From Bombus terrestris (Eukaryota > Arthropoda > Insecta > Hymenoptera > Apidae), in assembly GCF_910591885.1 (NCBI RefSeq), contig NC_063269.1, positions 744,001-808,000 of the forward strand: a DNA stretch of 64,000 bases. Direction: 5' to 3'. The first letter of the stretch is position 1. Each line of letters begins with the position of its first letter. Of this stretch, positions 1 to 13,169 are shown in pieces. The notes beneath the pieces are model-generated. The model saw nothing but the letters and a program-made list of their open reading frames with translations, ran no database searches and was not told the DNA's origin. The translations under genes and the position numbers were made by a program.

Positions 1-2743
1 TTCGTGATTTACGTCAATTTGGCGGCTACTTTTTTTTGCAGATCTTCATTGAGCCAGAGGTGTAGAATAACGCTATGTCACTTACGACAAATCATTTTCG
101 AACACTCTCTATGTACATAGGTCTAAGAATAATGTGATATTCTCTTCTTAACGATATAATAAGAGCGTGGTAATCGTAAGTGGTATGGTAAGGTATCTTT
201 TTTTATAAAATGAATTGTTTTTTCTATTATTAATAACAATACAAATATACAATAACTATTATATATTTCTATAAATATTCTTGTTAAAATTAAATTAGTA
301 AAAAGAGAGATCGGTAGTTATTGTCCTAATAAAGTTCGAAAAAATCAATGATAATATTCATTCGATCACATTATTATATCTGTTAATAGCTCATATGTGT
401 ATATTTTTTAATAGTACATTATATTAATAACTTTAAAGAAATAATTCAAACAATAAGCATAATTGTCAGGTTTTAATAGAAAATGTAGTAATATTACTTA
501 AAATATACCGTTTCAATTTATTTTATATTATACGCATATGTAAAAGAAAAATAATTTAATCCTACAAAGGATCCTACAATGTAATCCTACAAAGAAAATA
601 TGATTTTGAGTATGTATTTATTTAGTACTTATCAAAATTTCCAATTATACAAAAATAAATTATAATACATTTCAATTCCTTTAACTTAACTTTAAATTTA
701 ATATTTTAGCATCTTTCTTGTTTTCTTATATATGTACAATTGGACCAATCGCATACATGGGTTATTAGCGAAGCAAAAGAATTAAAATGTTACAAGGGTT
801 AAAAATTACTATACAATTTAGACTATTGCAAATAATTTAATAACTTTTGAGCTGATTATTTACTTCTTTACTACACTTCGACACATCAATTCTCATAATT
901 AATTATTCATTTTTAAATGATAATATTTTGAATGAGTTCAAATACGTGAAATTAAAAAACTTACTTTATCGTAAAGGTATATGGCCTTATGGTAATTTTC
1001 ATTTTTTACGTGGACCATCGCTTCATTTACTAACAATTTCTTTTTTATGGAAGCGAAATGTTTTGCTTGTGATATCGCTTTCTGATGATTTACCATATTA
1101 ATTTAATGCCTACAATGTATATTTTGTTAAATGTTTAGTTATATGTTATACATATAGATATGCTCTGGTGCGCGAGCAAAAGAGTATAAATTAGAATTAT
1201 TAGTTTTACAGAGAAGCACATATAATATCTAGACTGCAACGTAAGATCACATGTTAGATTTTGGATATACATATTATTAAAATTTTAGCTAATATACTGT
1301 ATACTATTAGAGAAATAAGCAAAAGACAGCAATACAGAGAAGGTATTAAATTTATCCTTTTACTCACTCACTTGAGATATATAATCAATTCATGTTTCAG
1401 CAAAATATATACAATTTACTATTGTTATAATTATAGAAATAGTTTCATAAATATAAATTTAATTTCATCTAGTTTGTAGTTACATAATTTGTCATACTTC
1501 GAAATTAACCAGTCGTGAAAAAATTGCAATTTTTCTTTTATTTATGTTATATAAATAAAATAATAGGGAAAATCGAACATTTTTATCAGGATTCAATATG
1601 GAAAGAAATGCTTTTCGCTATATTAAAAAGGATCATAAATTATTGAATTTTATTAAATCATAAATTGTGGGGGATTAACAGTTTCTTAAATATTATAGTG
1701 CATATTAATAAATAATTCTACTTTATTTTCTTGAAGAGCAATTAAATAAAGGATTTACTAAACTTAAAATTTATGTATTTAATTTTAATGAACAATTTTT
1801 TAGGACGTAATAACTAATAAATTATTCGTTTAAATAGTAATAAGCTTGCCAATTTAAAGGAATGTTCCTCTAATAAAGAGGCATACATATCTATAAGAGG
1901 GAAGATATAAATAAAAAAAAAATATATATATGACATATTTTATTAATATATGATATGAAGCTCACCCCTAAATTCCAATCTTCATTTGCCAGAACAACCT
2001 TTTTAATTAGTTGAATTTTATACACATTTGTATATTTAGTACTTGCGAAGTTCATGAAGGATAAATCCCTGCTCAAATAAATAACGTAAACTTTCTGAGG
2101 CTATCTTTAATTCTTAACTTACGACCGAAACTTTTCCGTCTATACTTTTTGTACTGTCTCCCTACTCTTAGTAATCAAGACTAATCAATATGACAGTAGT
2201 AACAAGTAACAAGGATGGCTATTCTTTTAGGACTTTTTCTTTTCTTTAAAATTCGTAATAGAAATATCAATAAGCATATCTCGAGTATTAACTTCCTTAT
2301 TTTTTAATTATATTCTCTACCAAAAAGTCATAGTCACTAATACAGTTATTTCTTATAAATTAATTTAATATTATCAAGAAATGTTCTTAATTTTTATAAA
2401 TGTAGGTACATGTTAATATGTAAAGTATGTATATATATGAAAAAAATGAACAAGAATTTTATATACAGTAAAGTCTCATTTATTAGCTCCTCATTTAAAT
2501 GAACAAGTTAACGTTGAGCTTTTATTATCCGAACTATAAATTCTATTACTCGAGTTAATAAGAAAAGCTTAATGGAATAATTAATGAATCTTTACTATAA
2601 GGACTGCTTGGTTATCTGAACTGCATTGTTTTCCGACTTGTTCGAATAAGCGAGATTGTACCTTTAGATCTTATTCTTCTTTCTTCTGAGAAATCTAATG
2701 AATTAAGATAATTTGCTAATTCGCCAATAATGGACTATTTATA

Positions 2744-2769
2744 GTGTGTGTGTGTGCGCGCACACATAC
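2744..2769. repeat. GT/GC/CA alternating run
   Basis: A 26-bp stretch alternates strictly purine-pyrimidine: GT repeats, a GCGCGC centre, then CA repeats. The centre is self-complementary. Such sequence is prone to Z-DNA or cruciform structure; no function is implied. Confidence 0.8.
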
Positions 2770-3487
2770 TTAGAAAATTATTTTCAAGTAAAAATATAAT
2801 TAAATTATTTGTGTATACTCGTAGCAGTAATATTATTTTACAGTAATATTTTAAAATAGTAAAATATGATAGTAATTATCAAAATATAATTCAAATTCAA
2901 ATGATAATTTTCAAATAATTATATTTATTAAATAATTATTATGTAATATAATAAAATATATGTATAAATAGAACATATATAATAAAATATAATAGTAATC
3001 AAAATAAAAAAACTAAACTAAAATTTATAGAATATAATCACACAATAATTAACCATAAAAAAAAGCAAAGTACTGTGTCAGTATAATGCCAAAAATAGAC
3101 ATAGCAATAAGAGGCAAGTGAGACCAAATATGATTTAGATTTCAAGACGAATATTTATATTTATATGTAAACATATAGGTTATGTTATGTTACAATTAGG
3201 TCTTAAGATTATATGTTCTATGTTAGCGACTTCATACTACCCATAAAAGCAGATATAAGGATGTAACACCAAAAGCCCCTCAGGACCCGAAAGGACACAT
3301 GTGATGCCGATAAATAATACAATATTTCACTTAACATTAAATTTTGGCAATATATATTTTTCAAAAACAAACGGCAGAATTTTTTAAGACTTTATAGTCA
3401 GATACAATATTTTCAAGCTACAATAACTCAATTACTGATAATAATTAATAATATATTAAATAAATATAAGTATTAAGTTTCATTATA

Positions 3488-3493
3488 TTTATT
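3488..3493 (-). terminator. Poly(A) signal of NDUFA12
   Basis: AATAAA on the minus strand about 75 nt past the NDUFA12 stop codon. Confidence 0.5.
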
Positions 3494-3567
3494 TACATTT
3501 AATTACATATTATCTTTACTATAATCACCCTATGCAAATCTATATGATAAATTACACTGGAAATATA

Positions 3568-4491
3568 TTACTGCGGTGGTTTCCATGGTATAATTTTTGG
3601 CTTTGTAGTAGTATAAGGTATGTAAGCTTCACTGGTACCACTCAAATTTGGTTTGTGATCTGCCATCCATGAATATTTTGGTCGATTAGGATCCTTAGTA
3701 GGGATTAAATCAGTTTTATAATGTAACCATCCAAACCATTCTGCTGGGACTTGAGAACCATCATAATCCATATTAACTTCTTCAGAATATATTACCCATC
3801 TATTAGAACCTATTGTAATGAACATAACAAAAACTTTCTAATTACAGATAACTTCATTATTTAGTATAATGGTCAACTTTTAATTATTTATAAACATAAT
3901 GTTCTTAAATTATACTTAATTATATTAAAAAAGCTGTGTTTCTTTAAATATATAGTAAGTATATAATATGTATTTATCTATCTCAGTATATAATAAGTGC
4001 AAGATCTTTTGGAATATTTTACACATTCATACTATAAACAAATAAGAAAAGAATTTTCATTTTTTGAACTTACCAACAAAGTTTGAATTATTTTCGTAGT
4101 ATTTGTTACCATATTTATCCACACCTACTAAAGTACCAGCTTTTAATTCATCCACTCTATAATGTAATATCACATAATGTTATTTGTGATGTTAAATTAT
4201 ATTTATACTTTTATGTTGAACTTAAGACAGAAAATAAATATCTATAATCTCACAATCATAAATATTTAAAAGATTAGATTTACTACTATAAAAGAAATTT
4301 TCAATTCCATAGATAATTACAAAAAGTATTGACATATATAAATACTATTTAAGAAAATATTATATATAACAATTGTGTTATGCTAACCTGTATAATGTGA
4401 ACAAAGAATTTAAAATACCACCATTTGCTTTTATTGTACGCCAATAATTACAAGCTCTGTCCAGTCCCACAAACTTTGCGATATTCGCCAT
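3568..4491 (-). CDS. NDUFA12: NADH dehydrogenase 1 alpha subcomplex subunit 12
   Basis: Accessory subunit of mitochondrial respiratory complex I (B17.2 family). Three exons: 4388-4491, 4074-4156 and 3568-3809, all with GT..AG introns and matching phases, giving 142 residues (human about 145). The start MANIAKFVGLDRACNYW, the central GVDKYGNKYYE and the W-P-E-W-x-G-W-L-H-Y core (PAEWFGWLHYKTD) are family signatures, and the C-terminus ends in a proline/tryptophan-rich PKIIPWKPPQ. No cleavable presequence is evident, as is usual in this family. Its nearest neighbour on the other strand is over 2 kb away. Identification is by recognition of the conserved core; the exon borders are inferred from splice consensus plus phase. 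Confidence 0.95.
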
Positions 4492-6290
4492 GTTTCTAAA
4501 GATATTTTTACGTACCTTACAACACAGTCACATATACCGATTGTGCCTTACAATTATAAGTACGAGTAATACGACGTACGACCATAGTAATATCCTTAAC
4601 TACGCAAAATAAACATCTTTCAGGTTAATTATAGTTGTATACAATATGTGTTATACGTATTTTGTACAATAGAAATACAAATATTGTTCAGAAACTTTAT
4701 GTATGTAAGTATTATTTATATATGATCGATCTTATATGAGTACAATATAATATTTTTATTTATAGCTGTCATAATTTTAAAAATCTTGAATGTCGAATAT
4801 GATTTTTTAAACAAAGAGTAACAAAATATTTTGTATGAAATTTAAAAATAATTTCATGTTGTTTATATGAAAGAAAAGCTGCTTAGTAGCAGATTTACTA
4901 TCTGATAGCAGTTAATAGTTTAATAGTGAAGCGATTAACGTTGTAAGCGCGGGAATTGTTCAAGTTTAATCATACATTTGTCTCTAAAAAATTGATGTAA
5001 AGTATTCCAATTTGTTACGTCGATTAATAGAAATACTATAATATTAAATAAGTAACAAAAATATACTAATAGATATATATACAACAAATTATAATACAAC
5101 ATCAAGAAATAAATGAAGATGGAAACAAAATATATGAAACATGTATTAACTCTAGAAAAGATTATAATAGGCATTATGCCTCAATATAATAAGAAAATAT
5201 ATACATACATATGTACTTAAGTATGTTTAAAAAATTATTTTATATGATACATAATTTTAAATATTGAAGATAGATACTATGTATAGAAAGTAAATAATGG
5301 AATACAAATTCGTGACAAATATCTGTTTGATATTTCAAGGGTCAAGGTTTAATAATCTGACTCATTGTATGACAATTATTAACTCATTGGTGTTGAGAGT
5401 ATTCAAAGTTCTATTTTAAATGAAATAAATAGCTTTTGAGAATGTTTTAGTATATTATAGAAAAATTTTATCGTTACAATTGATATTTTGAGATTTAAAA
5501 AATTGGAATAATTTAAAATTATGATATAAATTTTTTAATTAAGATATCTGAGAGATATTAAATTAAAATATTATTTTAAAAATTTGTGGAACTTTTAAAT
5601 CTTTTGAAGATCGTAAATAGGAAATATATAAATTGATTATTATCATAAAAGCATTTATTTTTTAATGTGTATAGTTATTCTGTACACATTTTTTAAATCA
5701 CTAGCTCTACAACATGCAAATGGAAATTTCTTACCTTAAACGTAAGGAATTACTCAATTATGTCAAATACAATGCAGTCATCAATGATACAAGTAATGCC
5801 TTAGGGTGAAAGAGAAATTGATGACTTCCTTAAATCATGATTGTGTTGAGTGATATACAAGAAACATGAAAACTAGTGCAGTATGTACATCCAAGCAGTC
5901 ATAAAACTGGCATGAGGATAGTCAGTTCAGACATAAAAATGAGAAAATAGAACACTTGAAGTGCTACATATTAGTAGAAAAATTAGAATATGCAAGTCAA
6001 ATAGTATAACAATGATCTCATAATAGCAGCATTAAAAAATGAACACTGAACAATATCACAAGTAAAATGAAATATTTTCATATTATATTATAATATATAA
6101 GTAGTATAGTTTATCTCATGGATACATATATGTTACATTATTATTATGCGTACTACATTAGTGTCTAATGTATGTTATAATGATTAGAATACCTATCCAT
6201 AAGATAAGAAAATATATACTAAATAAATCAATCTGCTACACCAAAGAACCTCCTTGTAATAGACATAAAGTCTAATATACAATAAAGTAC

Positions 6291-6336
<46 letters not shown>

Positions 6337-6606
6337 TATATAAATTTCTTTTTTATTATTTGAAAGAACAAAATTTCTAATTAAATTCATAGTCCGAGCT
6401 ATTTTTTAAATCTTTAAAATCTTAGTTTTGAATGCGTTTGTTTTTTCTTAAATTTTCTATATTCATTTTCAAAATTTTAGTCTAACCATATTGATGTTAA
6501 TGTAACGAACTATGTTCCATATCAATTAGAAAACATAACATGTAATGATTAAATTTAATCGATAGCTTTATATAAAGAAAACGAAGATAGAAACAGATAT
6601 TTTAGT
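4492..6606. other. Intergenic between divergent genes
   Basis: Contains the presumed promoters of NDUFA12 (minus) and of the gene at 6607 (plus). AT-rich; minus-strand ORFs at 4935-5174 and 6193-6390 look like chance reading (the latter is made mostly by the ATT repeat). Otherwise nothing is visible. Confidence 0.5.
6289..6337. repeat. (ATT)n microsatellite
   Basis: About 15 perfect ATT units in a row. On the minus strand it reads as a run of asparagine codons in a spurious ORF. Likely length-polymorphic. Confidence 0.9.
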
Positions 6607-7427
6607 ATGCAAACTGCAACAGTAGAGAAAAGGCGAACTAGATATCAGAAAAAAGCTAACCATGAAGAAAAGCAGAAATATAAGAATAAAATTATTAGTA
6701 AAGCTGATAAAAAGATCGAACTCGATAAGAGAAAAGTAGAAGCCTCGGGAAAACCTAAAAAGGTATTTGAAGATGTAAAAATAGCATTTATCTCTGCTAT
6801 AGATCCTTATGAAACTCCTTTGCAATGGTGGGAAACAGAACACGTAAGATATGCGTAAGTTATAATTTCTACCGCTTATATTAATTTCTTGTCATTCAAT
6901 TAAAAATCATTTTGTTCTTTTATAGAATTTATATTACTATAAATTTATAATATAGATATTACTAATTCTAATCTTTCGTATCTACGTCTAAAAAAGTATT
7001 AGAAACAAAATATTAAATGATACTGTCAAACTACTTGTACAACAAAATTATATTACATTGCAGTTATATATTTTGGACCTGTAATCTCTATTTATTACTG
7101 CTCATGTATTTGTGATTTATATAATTTTTATATTATTTTTTAAATCTTATTTATTCGTTTGTTAATTCTAGAATAAATTATCCACCGGTAAAATCCCGAT
7201 TAGAAAAAGTAATGGGAACTCATATCATACGACTAACCGATCGCAAACACATGTTGCTCCTTATGTCCAAGCTCTTGCAGGATCATATGGAGCAACAAGA
7301 AATGCGTATCGAGAAGAGAAAGCTGCCATTACCATCGAATATATCTCGCTTATTGAAAATATCTTATAAAATGCTTTCCGAAAAGATGCAAGATCCTAGA
7401 CATCTTAAATTAAAACTCTACGTGTGA
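6607..7427 (+). CDS. Unrecognised basic protein, 167 aa
   Basis: Two exons, 6607-6854 and 7172-7427, joined through a consensus donor GC|GTAAGT and an acceptor TTCTAG; the phase-2 junction rebuilds an alanine codon and keeps the frame open. A second GTAAGA donor at 6844 would not keep frame. The protein is lysine/arginine-rich at the N-terminus (KRRTRYQKKANHEEK), has a middle segment DPYETPLQWWETEHVRYA, then a likely conserved block NYPPVKSRLEKVMGTHIIR and an amphipathic helical C-terminal half rich in leucine, methionine and glutamine. No signal peptide or membrane span. I do not recognise the family. The clean splice phase and composition make a real gene likely; a small axonemal or nuclear protein are both possible. 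Confidence 0.7.
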
Positions 7428-8784
7428 AAAAAATTGTAATTATCATGTATTTAAAATTAAATTAAAATTGTAAAATTATATATAATATACAAGATAATAA
7501 AATATTGAAAGTACTAAATATTGTGCCACCATATTTCTAGCTATTATTCTTTTTACGACATATTCTATTAATACATTGAAAAGTACTGTATCATGTTATT
7601 AACAAAATTATACTTTCTAAATAAAACAATATAAAAAGCAAAAAATTAATAATATTATCTATAGCATGCAATCATGTTAGGAATATTATTAGTTCTACAT
7701 TGTGACAAGGAAATAAAAATGTATTTTTATTTTATTGAACCAACCTCTAATTCTAATTAACGTATAATGCAGTATTTAATAAATTTTACGATACATATTC
7801 AACATCATAAGGTATATTTTTGACACGCTAGAGTTTACGTAAGTAAACTGAAAAAATAAAGATTTTTACGTCAACAGATTTTCATCTTGTAAAATCCTTA
7901 AGTATAAAAATCAGTATCAAACATAACCAGTATCAAAAATATCAGTATGAAAAACCTAAATATTATGAATGTGGCACTTATTATTCACAGAATACTTGAC
8001 TACGGAACTAAATAACACTAAATATGTCTAATAAAAAGTTTAATAATGTCAAGATTGATTAAAGATTTAATTTTAATACAGATAATTTGCATTTTTTTGT
8101 TGTCATATCGAATATATGTATAGGCTCTTTATAATCTAACATTTCGAACGAGATAATAATTTTTAAAGATTTTAATCATTTTCTAATGATTTTTTAGGTA
8201 CCCTTTTTTTGTGTATTTTAATACTTGTGAGTGGAGGGATGTATGTACAATACATTTTCGTCCTCGCTATTGTTCATTATTTCCAAAAGATCTGTTTCTG
8301 CAACATTATTGGATAAACATTGTTTAAATCGCAAGCGTTTAAAAAGTAGAAAATAAGTTAAAAGTATTCCAATTATTACCTAAAATTTCTTTTTTGCACG
8401 GCACAGAATTTTTCCGCGAATCATATAAACTGAAAGTTTTAATTTTAGGTTCAGGAATATATTTATATTCGTGACTGGACCACCCAACTGTTTCCAATTG
8501 GTTGCTAAAAATTTGAAATTAAATATGTATTTCTTAATCCTAAACAATTATTTTATTCAAAATCCAAAATTATTCGTCAAAGTAATTTATCAAAGTTATT
8601 TTTCTACTATCAATTAAAGTTTTAACAAACGGAATGTGTGCACTACTGAAATAAATTGACCTTAAATAACACAGAACAAAAATTAATTATGTAAAAGTAT
8701 ATACACAATTTACAAAAACTTTAAACCTATCTACTAAATATAATTTCTAATTACACTATATTTTAATTGTAACATAATTCATAT
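7428..8784. other. Intergenic
   Basis: AT-rich sequence between the 3' ends of the convergent genes at 7427 (+) and 8785 (-). It should hold both 3' UTRs. Nothing else is visible. Confidence 0.5.
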
Positions 8785-9498
8785 TTACTGATATATTTCT
8801 TCCAGTTTGTGTTTTTTAGGTGCTTTCACCAGTGGTTCAAATATAGGGATTGTTACTGGATAATAATGTACATGATAATGATCTATATGAGGCCTCTTTC
8901 TTGCTTCTTTTTTTTCTTTTGACGATTGAAACAAATCCATTAATAGCTTCTTAGGGCTGAAATACAAATTGTCAATGTACGATCTGTTTTCTTCATATAA
9001 TATCGTTATTAAACACACTATAACTAACATTTAATGTAAATCTAGGGGGAATGTATATATTTAATAAATGAAAATTAAAATTACTATGGCACTAATTTAA
9101 CAGTAAATTTAATTAAAAAGATAAGTTTTATCATCGGCAAGACTAAAATTTAACTTTACTTACTGTTCGAAGAAAAATCCTTCGGATATAGGAACTAGCA
9201 ATATCGGTAAAACTAAAATAGACTGAAAATCATTAAGAAAACTAATTTATATTTTTTACATTTTAAATATTCTGATGTATATGTTAAATTTGGAACAATA
9301 AATTATCACTGTAATCTTGAAAGTAAAAGCTACATTTTTCGAATTTATAATTGTTATATTGCCCACAAGAAATATGAAAATCTATAAAGGAAAGAATTAT
9401 CGACACGAATTTTTTTTAAGTATTGATGATTAAAGTATAGACTAAACATATTATTTAGAATTTTTATTATTTACTTGCAACAACAATTCAATTTTCAT
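8785..9498 (-). CDS. Small secreted protein, 84 aa, unrecognised
   Basis: Three exons, 9475-9498 (24 nt), 9164-9222 (59 nt) and 8785-8956 (172 nt). All borders are consensus (CAA|GTAAAT, ttttCAG, ACA|GTAAGT, gtatttCAG) and phases agree. The N-terminus begins MKIELLLQSILVLPILLV and has the shape of a signal peptide split by the first intron: a lysine, a 15-residue hydrophobic core, then small residues. The mature part is short and polar: a basic stretch KEKKEARKRP, then a His/Tyr patch HIDHYHVHYYP, then VTIPIFEPLVK and a basic tail. No cysteines remain after the signal region, so it is not a disulphide-rich peptide. A KR dibasic site precedes the His/Tyr patch. A TATA-like sequence lies just upstream (about 9522-9528, minus) but is too near the ATG to be the obvious promoter. 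Extracellular matrix, cuticle or peptide precursor are all possible. Confidence 0.6.
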
Positions 9499-9990
9499 TG
9501 CGAAATGCTAATTTGCGTGCTTTTATAATACGGACTGATCTGCTATGTAGATCGAGTGATAAACTGAGTGTGCCAATGAAACACGACCTCCTTATATCTA
9601 CCCGCTTGCTTTCCATTCCTGTGTGTACCCCCGAGGATTTTATTCTGCGTAGTTTTTCTTTGTACTTCATATATAGCTTTATGCGAACTTATTTTTCATT
9701 TTATTGTCTATATACTCTATATACATAAGCAAATATGCGTTAGTAATAATTCCAAGGAGAAATCGACTCCTTAATGAATTTAAGAAAGTCACAAGAAATG
9801 TTGTAAATGACTTCAAAGTATCAATAAATAACTTATTGTAGCCATTTTATTCATAATTGTGGACATACCACTGTTTAAACCAAGGAAAATCAACAATTAA
9901 CAATAAAAAATATATGTATATTCCCTGATTCTATAAAATATCAGTAGAAAACGTTATAAAAGCGATTTACGATGCACTTCCTTCTTATTT

Positions 9991-10056
9991 CGTACATTAA
10001 CTGCCTTAAATAAATCGTACATTAACTGTCTTAAACACACGTAAATTTTTACGTGT
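9991..10056. repeat. 20-bp direct repeat and adjoining hairpin
   Basis: The 20-mer starting CGTACATTAACTG occurs at 9991-10010 and again at 10016-10035 with one mismatch. Immediately after it, 10037-10056 forms a palindrome (ACACGTAAA, 2-nt spacer, TTTACGTGT). Confidence 0.8.
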
Positions 10057-12084
10057 ATTCTTCGCTGATTTATAAAGTAGCAAGAAAGTATACCTATTCA
10101 TTTTAGGAAGTAGAAGATCAATTATAAAAGCAACAGATTGATTGCACTCATTGCGAATACATGTATATATAATTTGTCTACATATATATAATAAGAATCT
10201 GTATTTTTTTAGAAAAGAAGAAGAAAACATCAGTTCAAATCAAAGAGGTCTGTAAGAAAGAAAAATAATTTTGCCTTTTTTTCGAAATTTGTTCTAGAAT
10301 CAGTTCTGGAATCTATGATCTAGAGAAAGCTTCGTGACATAAAGAGAACGTATCTATGATATTGACGTGTTATTGCCGAACAGGTTTCACTTTTGATTTT
10401 TCGTGTAATGTAGGTATCTATTTATTTATTTGTTTGTTTGTAGGTATGTAGTTTATCTATTCATATATAATACACATTACATGTTAAAACGTAGAACTCT
10501 TATAATGATGAAATGAAATAGAGATTTGTGTATAGTTTCTCGCTTACATTTTGCGCTCAAATAATATAACTACAGAATATAATTCAGAAATTATCTCGTG
10601 AAAGTTCATTTTAAATATTTATTTTAAATATTTTCAAAAATTTCGGTCTATTTTCTTTTTACATATGCTCAACCTATTTGTAAACGAATTTATTTTTATT
10701 TAACTGTCTATAAATATTAAAAGAAGCAATTGCAAAATGTAAAAATGAATCGTTACACATTATTCCACAAAGAAATAAAAATCAATTAATTCAATGTATA
10801 TATGTATTAATTATACTAAATTATAGTATAAACTCATTAATTATTATTAATATAAAAAAATTATCAATATAATTAACGAAATAAAAGTTTCACATTGCAT
10901 TATATACATCATATCATATGTATGTGAGCGTATGTTCAATAGACTATATGCCAAAAATATGGATTAGCATAGCTAAAATATAAAAATTGTCATTAATATT
11001 ATTTTAAATTATATTATAATTGTATTATATTATAACAAATAATAAATCAAAAGTATAACATGAACAAGTTGGAATTTAAGAAAAATTGCAATAGATAAAA
11101 CTGTTTTACAAATTATATAATAATTATTTATATATTATAGTTATTTCGTAGATCTCCCTTAATTGATTTTCATAATATATTTTAAAAAGTAACAGAAAGT
11201 AAGATGATGAAAGTATTAACATACAAAATGTAAGAAATAGAATTCACCTTTGTTTTCAAACTTACAAAATAGATATGTTTCATTGCCAATAGATAACAAA
11301 ATCAAGAAATTTTCTTCTGCGGAAATATTTATTCTGTTTTTTCACAAAAAAGAAGTAAATAGTGTTATATTGTAAACTATTAAACATGGTCACCAATACA
11401 AGGTGTCAATACTATGTTATATGTAATTTAAGCATTAATGTTTTCCCTAAAATAAACATTTACTGAGAGATCAGTATGTAAATATTACATGTAATTTTAA
11501 TTTTATCAAATCATTGCCTTTATCTTTATTAACTTATAAATTTTTAGTTAATACCAGCATTGCATATATTCGGTGTTATCCTCGGTATTGGATTCCATTG
11601 CTTTCTTCTTTGAGGTTAATGTCTTTTGCTTAATGTCCTCTGCGGCATTGTATATTATAAATACATGATACTATAAATGCAATGTTTATGAATATAATTA
11701 TTTAAATATATTATAAGAAGGATTGCTTAGAATTAATTAAAAAACTTTTTAAAAGGAAATCCCTAAGAGTTTGATTAAAATCTAAGACTATCGAGTCCTA
11801 AGATCGGACTTTCAGCATCAAAACATGTGGATGAATCGCGAAATAAAGGAGAAAGATAGAACAAAAAAGAAAGGTTTCTTCTCAAGACCACCAATTAAAC
11901 TGCTCAATCGGATTACATTTAATAGGTCATATTCTATTCCTGTGCCTATAAAATTGAAATAAATTTTGTAGGTTGTATATAAATTAATGAATACTGGAAT
12001 AACGAATAATTTACTATGTACTTGTGAAGAGATAGTAGACATCTTGCGGCTACTGTTGAACTACCGTCACTCGTTAAGTCTATA

Positions 12085-12113
12085 CACGTCCGGGAGACGT
12101 GACACTATATAAA
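12085..12113 (+). promoter_or_regulatory. Hairpin followed by TATA-like box
   Basis: CACGTC-CGGGA-GACGTG (12085-12101) is a 6-bp-stem inverted repeat in a locally GC-richer patch, followed directly by TATATAAA (12106-12113). The nearest plus-strand gene is Rheb, about 1 kb downstream. A promoter role is a guess. Confidence 0.25.
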
Positions 12114-13169
12114 ATATCAGTACGAAACTATCGCGTCAGCGTATAAGAAGATAGTAATATTTCCAGTAGTATTGAAAAGTTTATTTTAAGACATCATATT
12201 CAGGCAAATATCAACTTTTATTTGTTTAAATACTTGACATATAATAGGAGTCAATATGTCGATTAACATGAAACGCACATAATGTATGTATACTGATGTA
12301 TATACCTCCTCTTTCTTGGTGAGTAGTGCATGTGCATTTGCATGTGCATTAAATAATACGTAATTCGATGAGAAGTCTATTTATGATGAGTGCAATTTTC
12401 ATGTTATAAAATAAAAGAGTTTGATTATTGCAACACAACGAAACATTTACTATATAATTGATAAATACGTAAACAGAGTATGATGTAAAGAATACTATAT
12501 ATGTACATACAACTATACTTAATACGCATATAATAAATACATATTTAAATGCGTTCTTACTTACGTATACAGCTTTTGCAGATTTTATTTAATGACTGCA
12601 ATTTTATAAAAAATATGCTTTCACAAAGAGTCATTCATTATTTTCATATTTCATGTATATGGTTCCTTTGTTTGGCTTTTATTGAAATTCGAATTACAAT
12701 TAGTAATTTTTATGAAATGAAATATTACAAATATAGGCGATAATTCTATATATAATTAGAAATGTCGTAGTTAATTTTCAAAACATTTATGATGTAATCA
12801 AACTAAGTAACAATTTAAGGAAACAAGTATACTAAAAGTATATTCATAGAATTACTATTTAATTATTTATGTAATCACAATCTATGTTATTAGACATATG
12901 TTTTATTGTAAACTAATTTCTTTAATATGTTTATTATAGTCTAAACTATAATCTTTAATGTAATAAGTTATAGAATCAATTTATTATAATAATCTTCTAG
13001 AATAATAGTAGTATCTAACAATTAGTTCAAATATAAGGATATATTCTTTTATTCGAAAAAAATAATTTTTCACATTTCTTATCTTAATTTTATGTAGAGG
13101 TTCTAATTGGAGCATGCACCAGCCTTTATGGACTACAGTTGCAGCGTTTCTGTTTATAAATGCTGAAAA

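Larger units (their letters stand above)
1..3567. other. Intergenic, no secure gene
   Basis: AT-rich sequence with many stops in all frames. No family is recognisable. An isolated exon-like segment lies on the minus strand at 1966-2068 and an alternating purine-pyrimidine run at 2744-2769; both are listed under findings. Confidence 0.6.
9499..13169. other. Long intergenic region
   Basis: AT-rich. Holds a 20-bp direct repeat and hairpin near 10.0 kb and a hairpin-plus-TATA segment near 12.1 kb (both under findings). ORFs here are short and lack splice or family support. The distal part upstream of 13170 should include the Rheb promoter. Confidence 0.5.

Noticed and set aside
4935..5174. 79-codon minus-strand ORF rich in Tyr, Phe, Ile and Leu
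   Set aside because: Typical of chance reading in AT-rich DNA; no splice or family support.
6193..6390. Minus-strand ORF with a poly-asparagine run
   Set aside because: Produced by the (ATT)n microsatellite.
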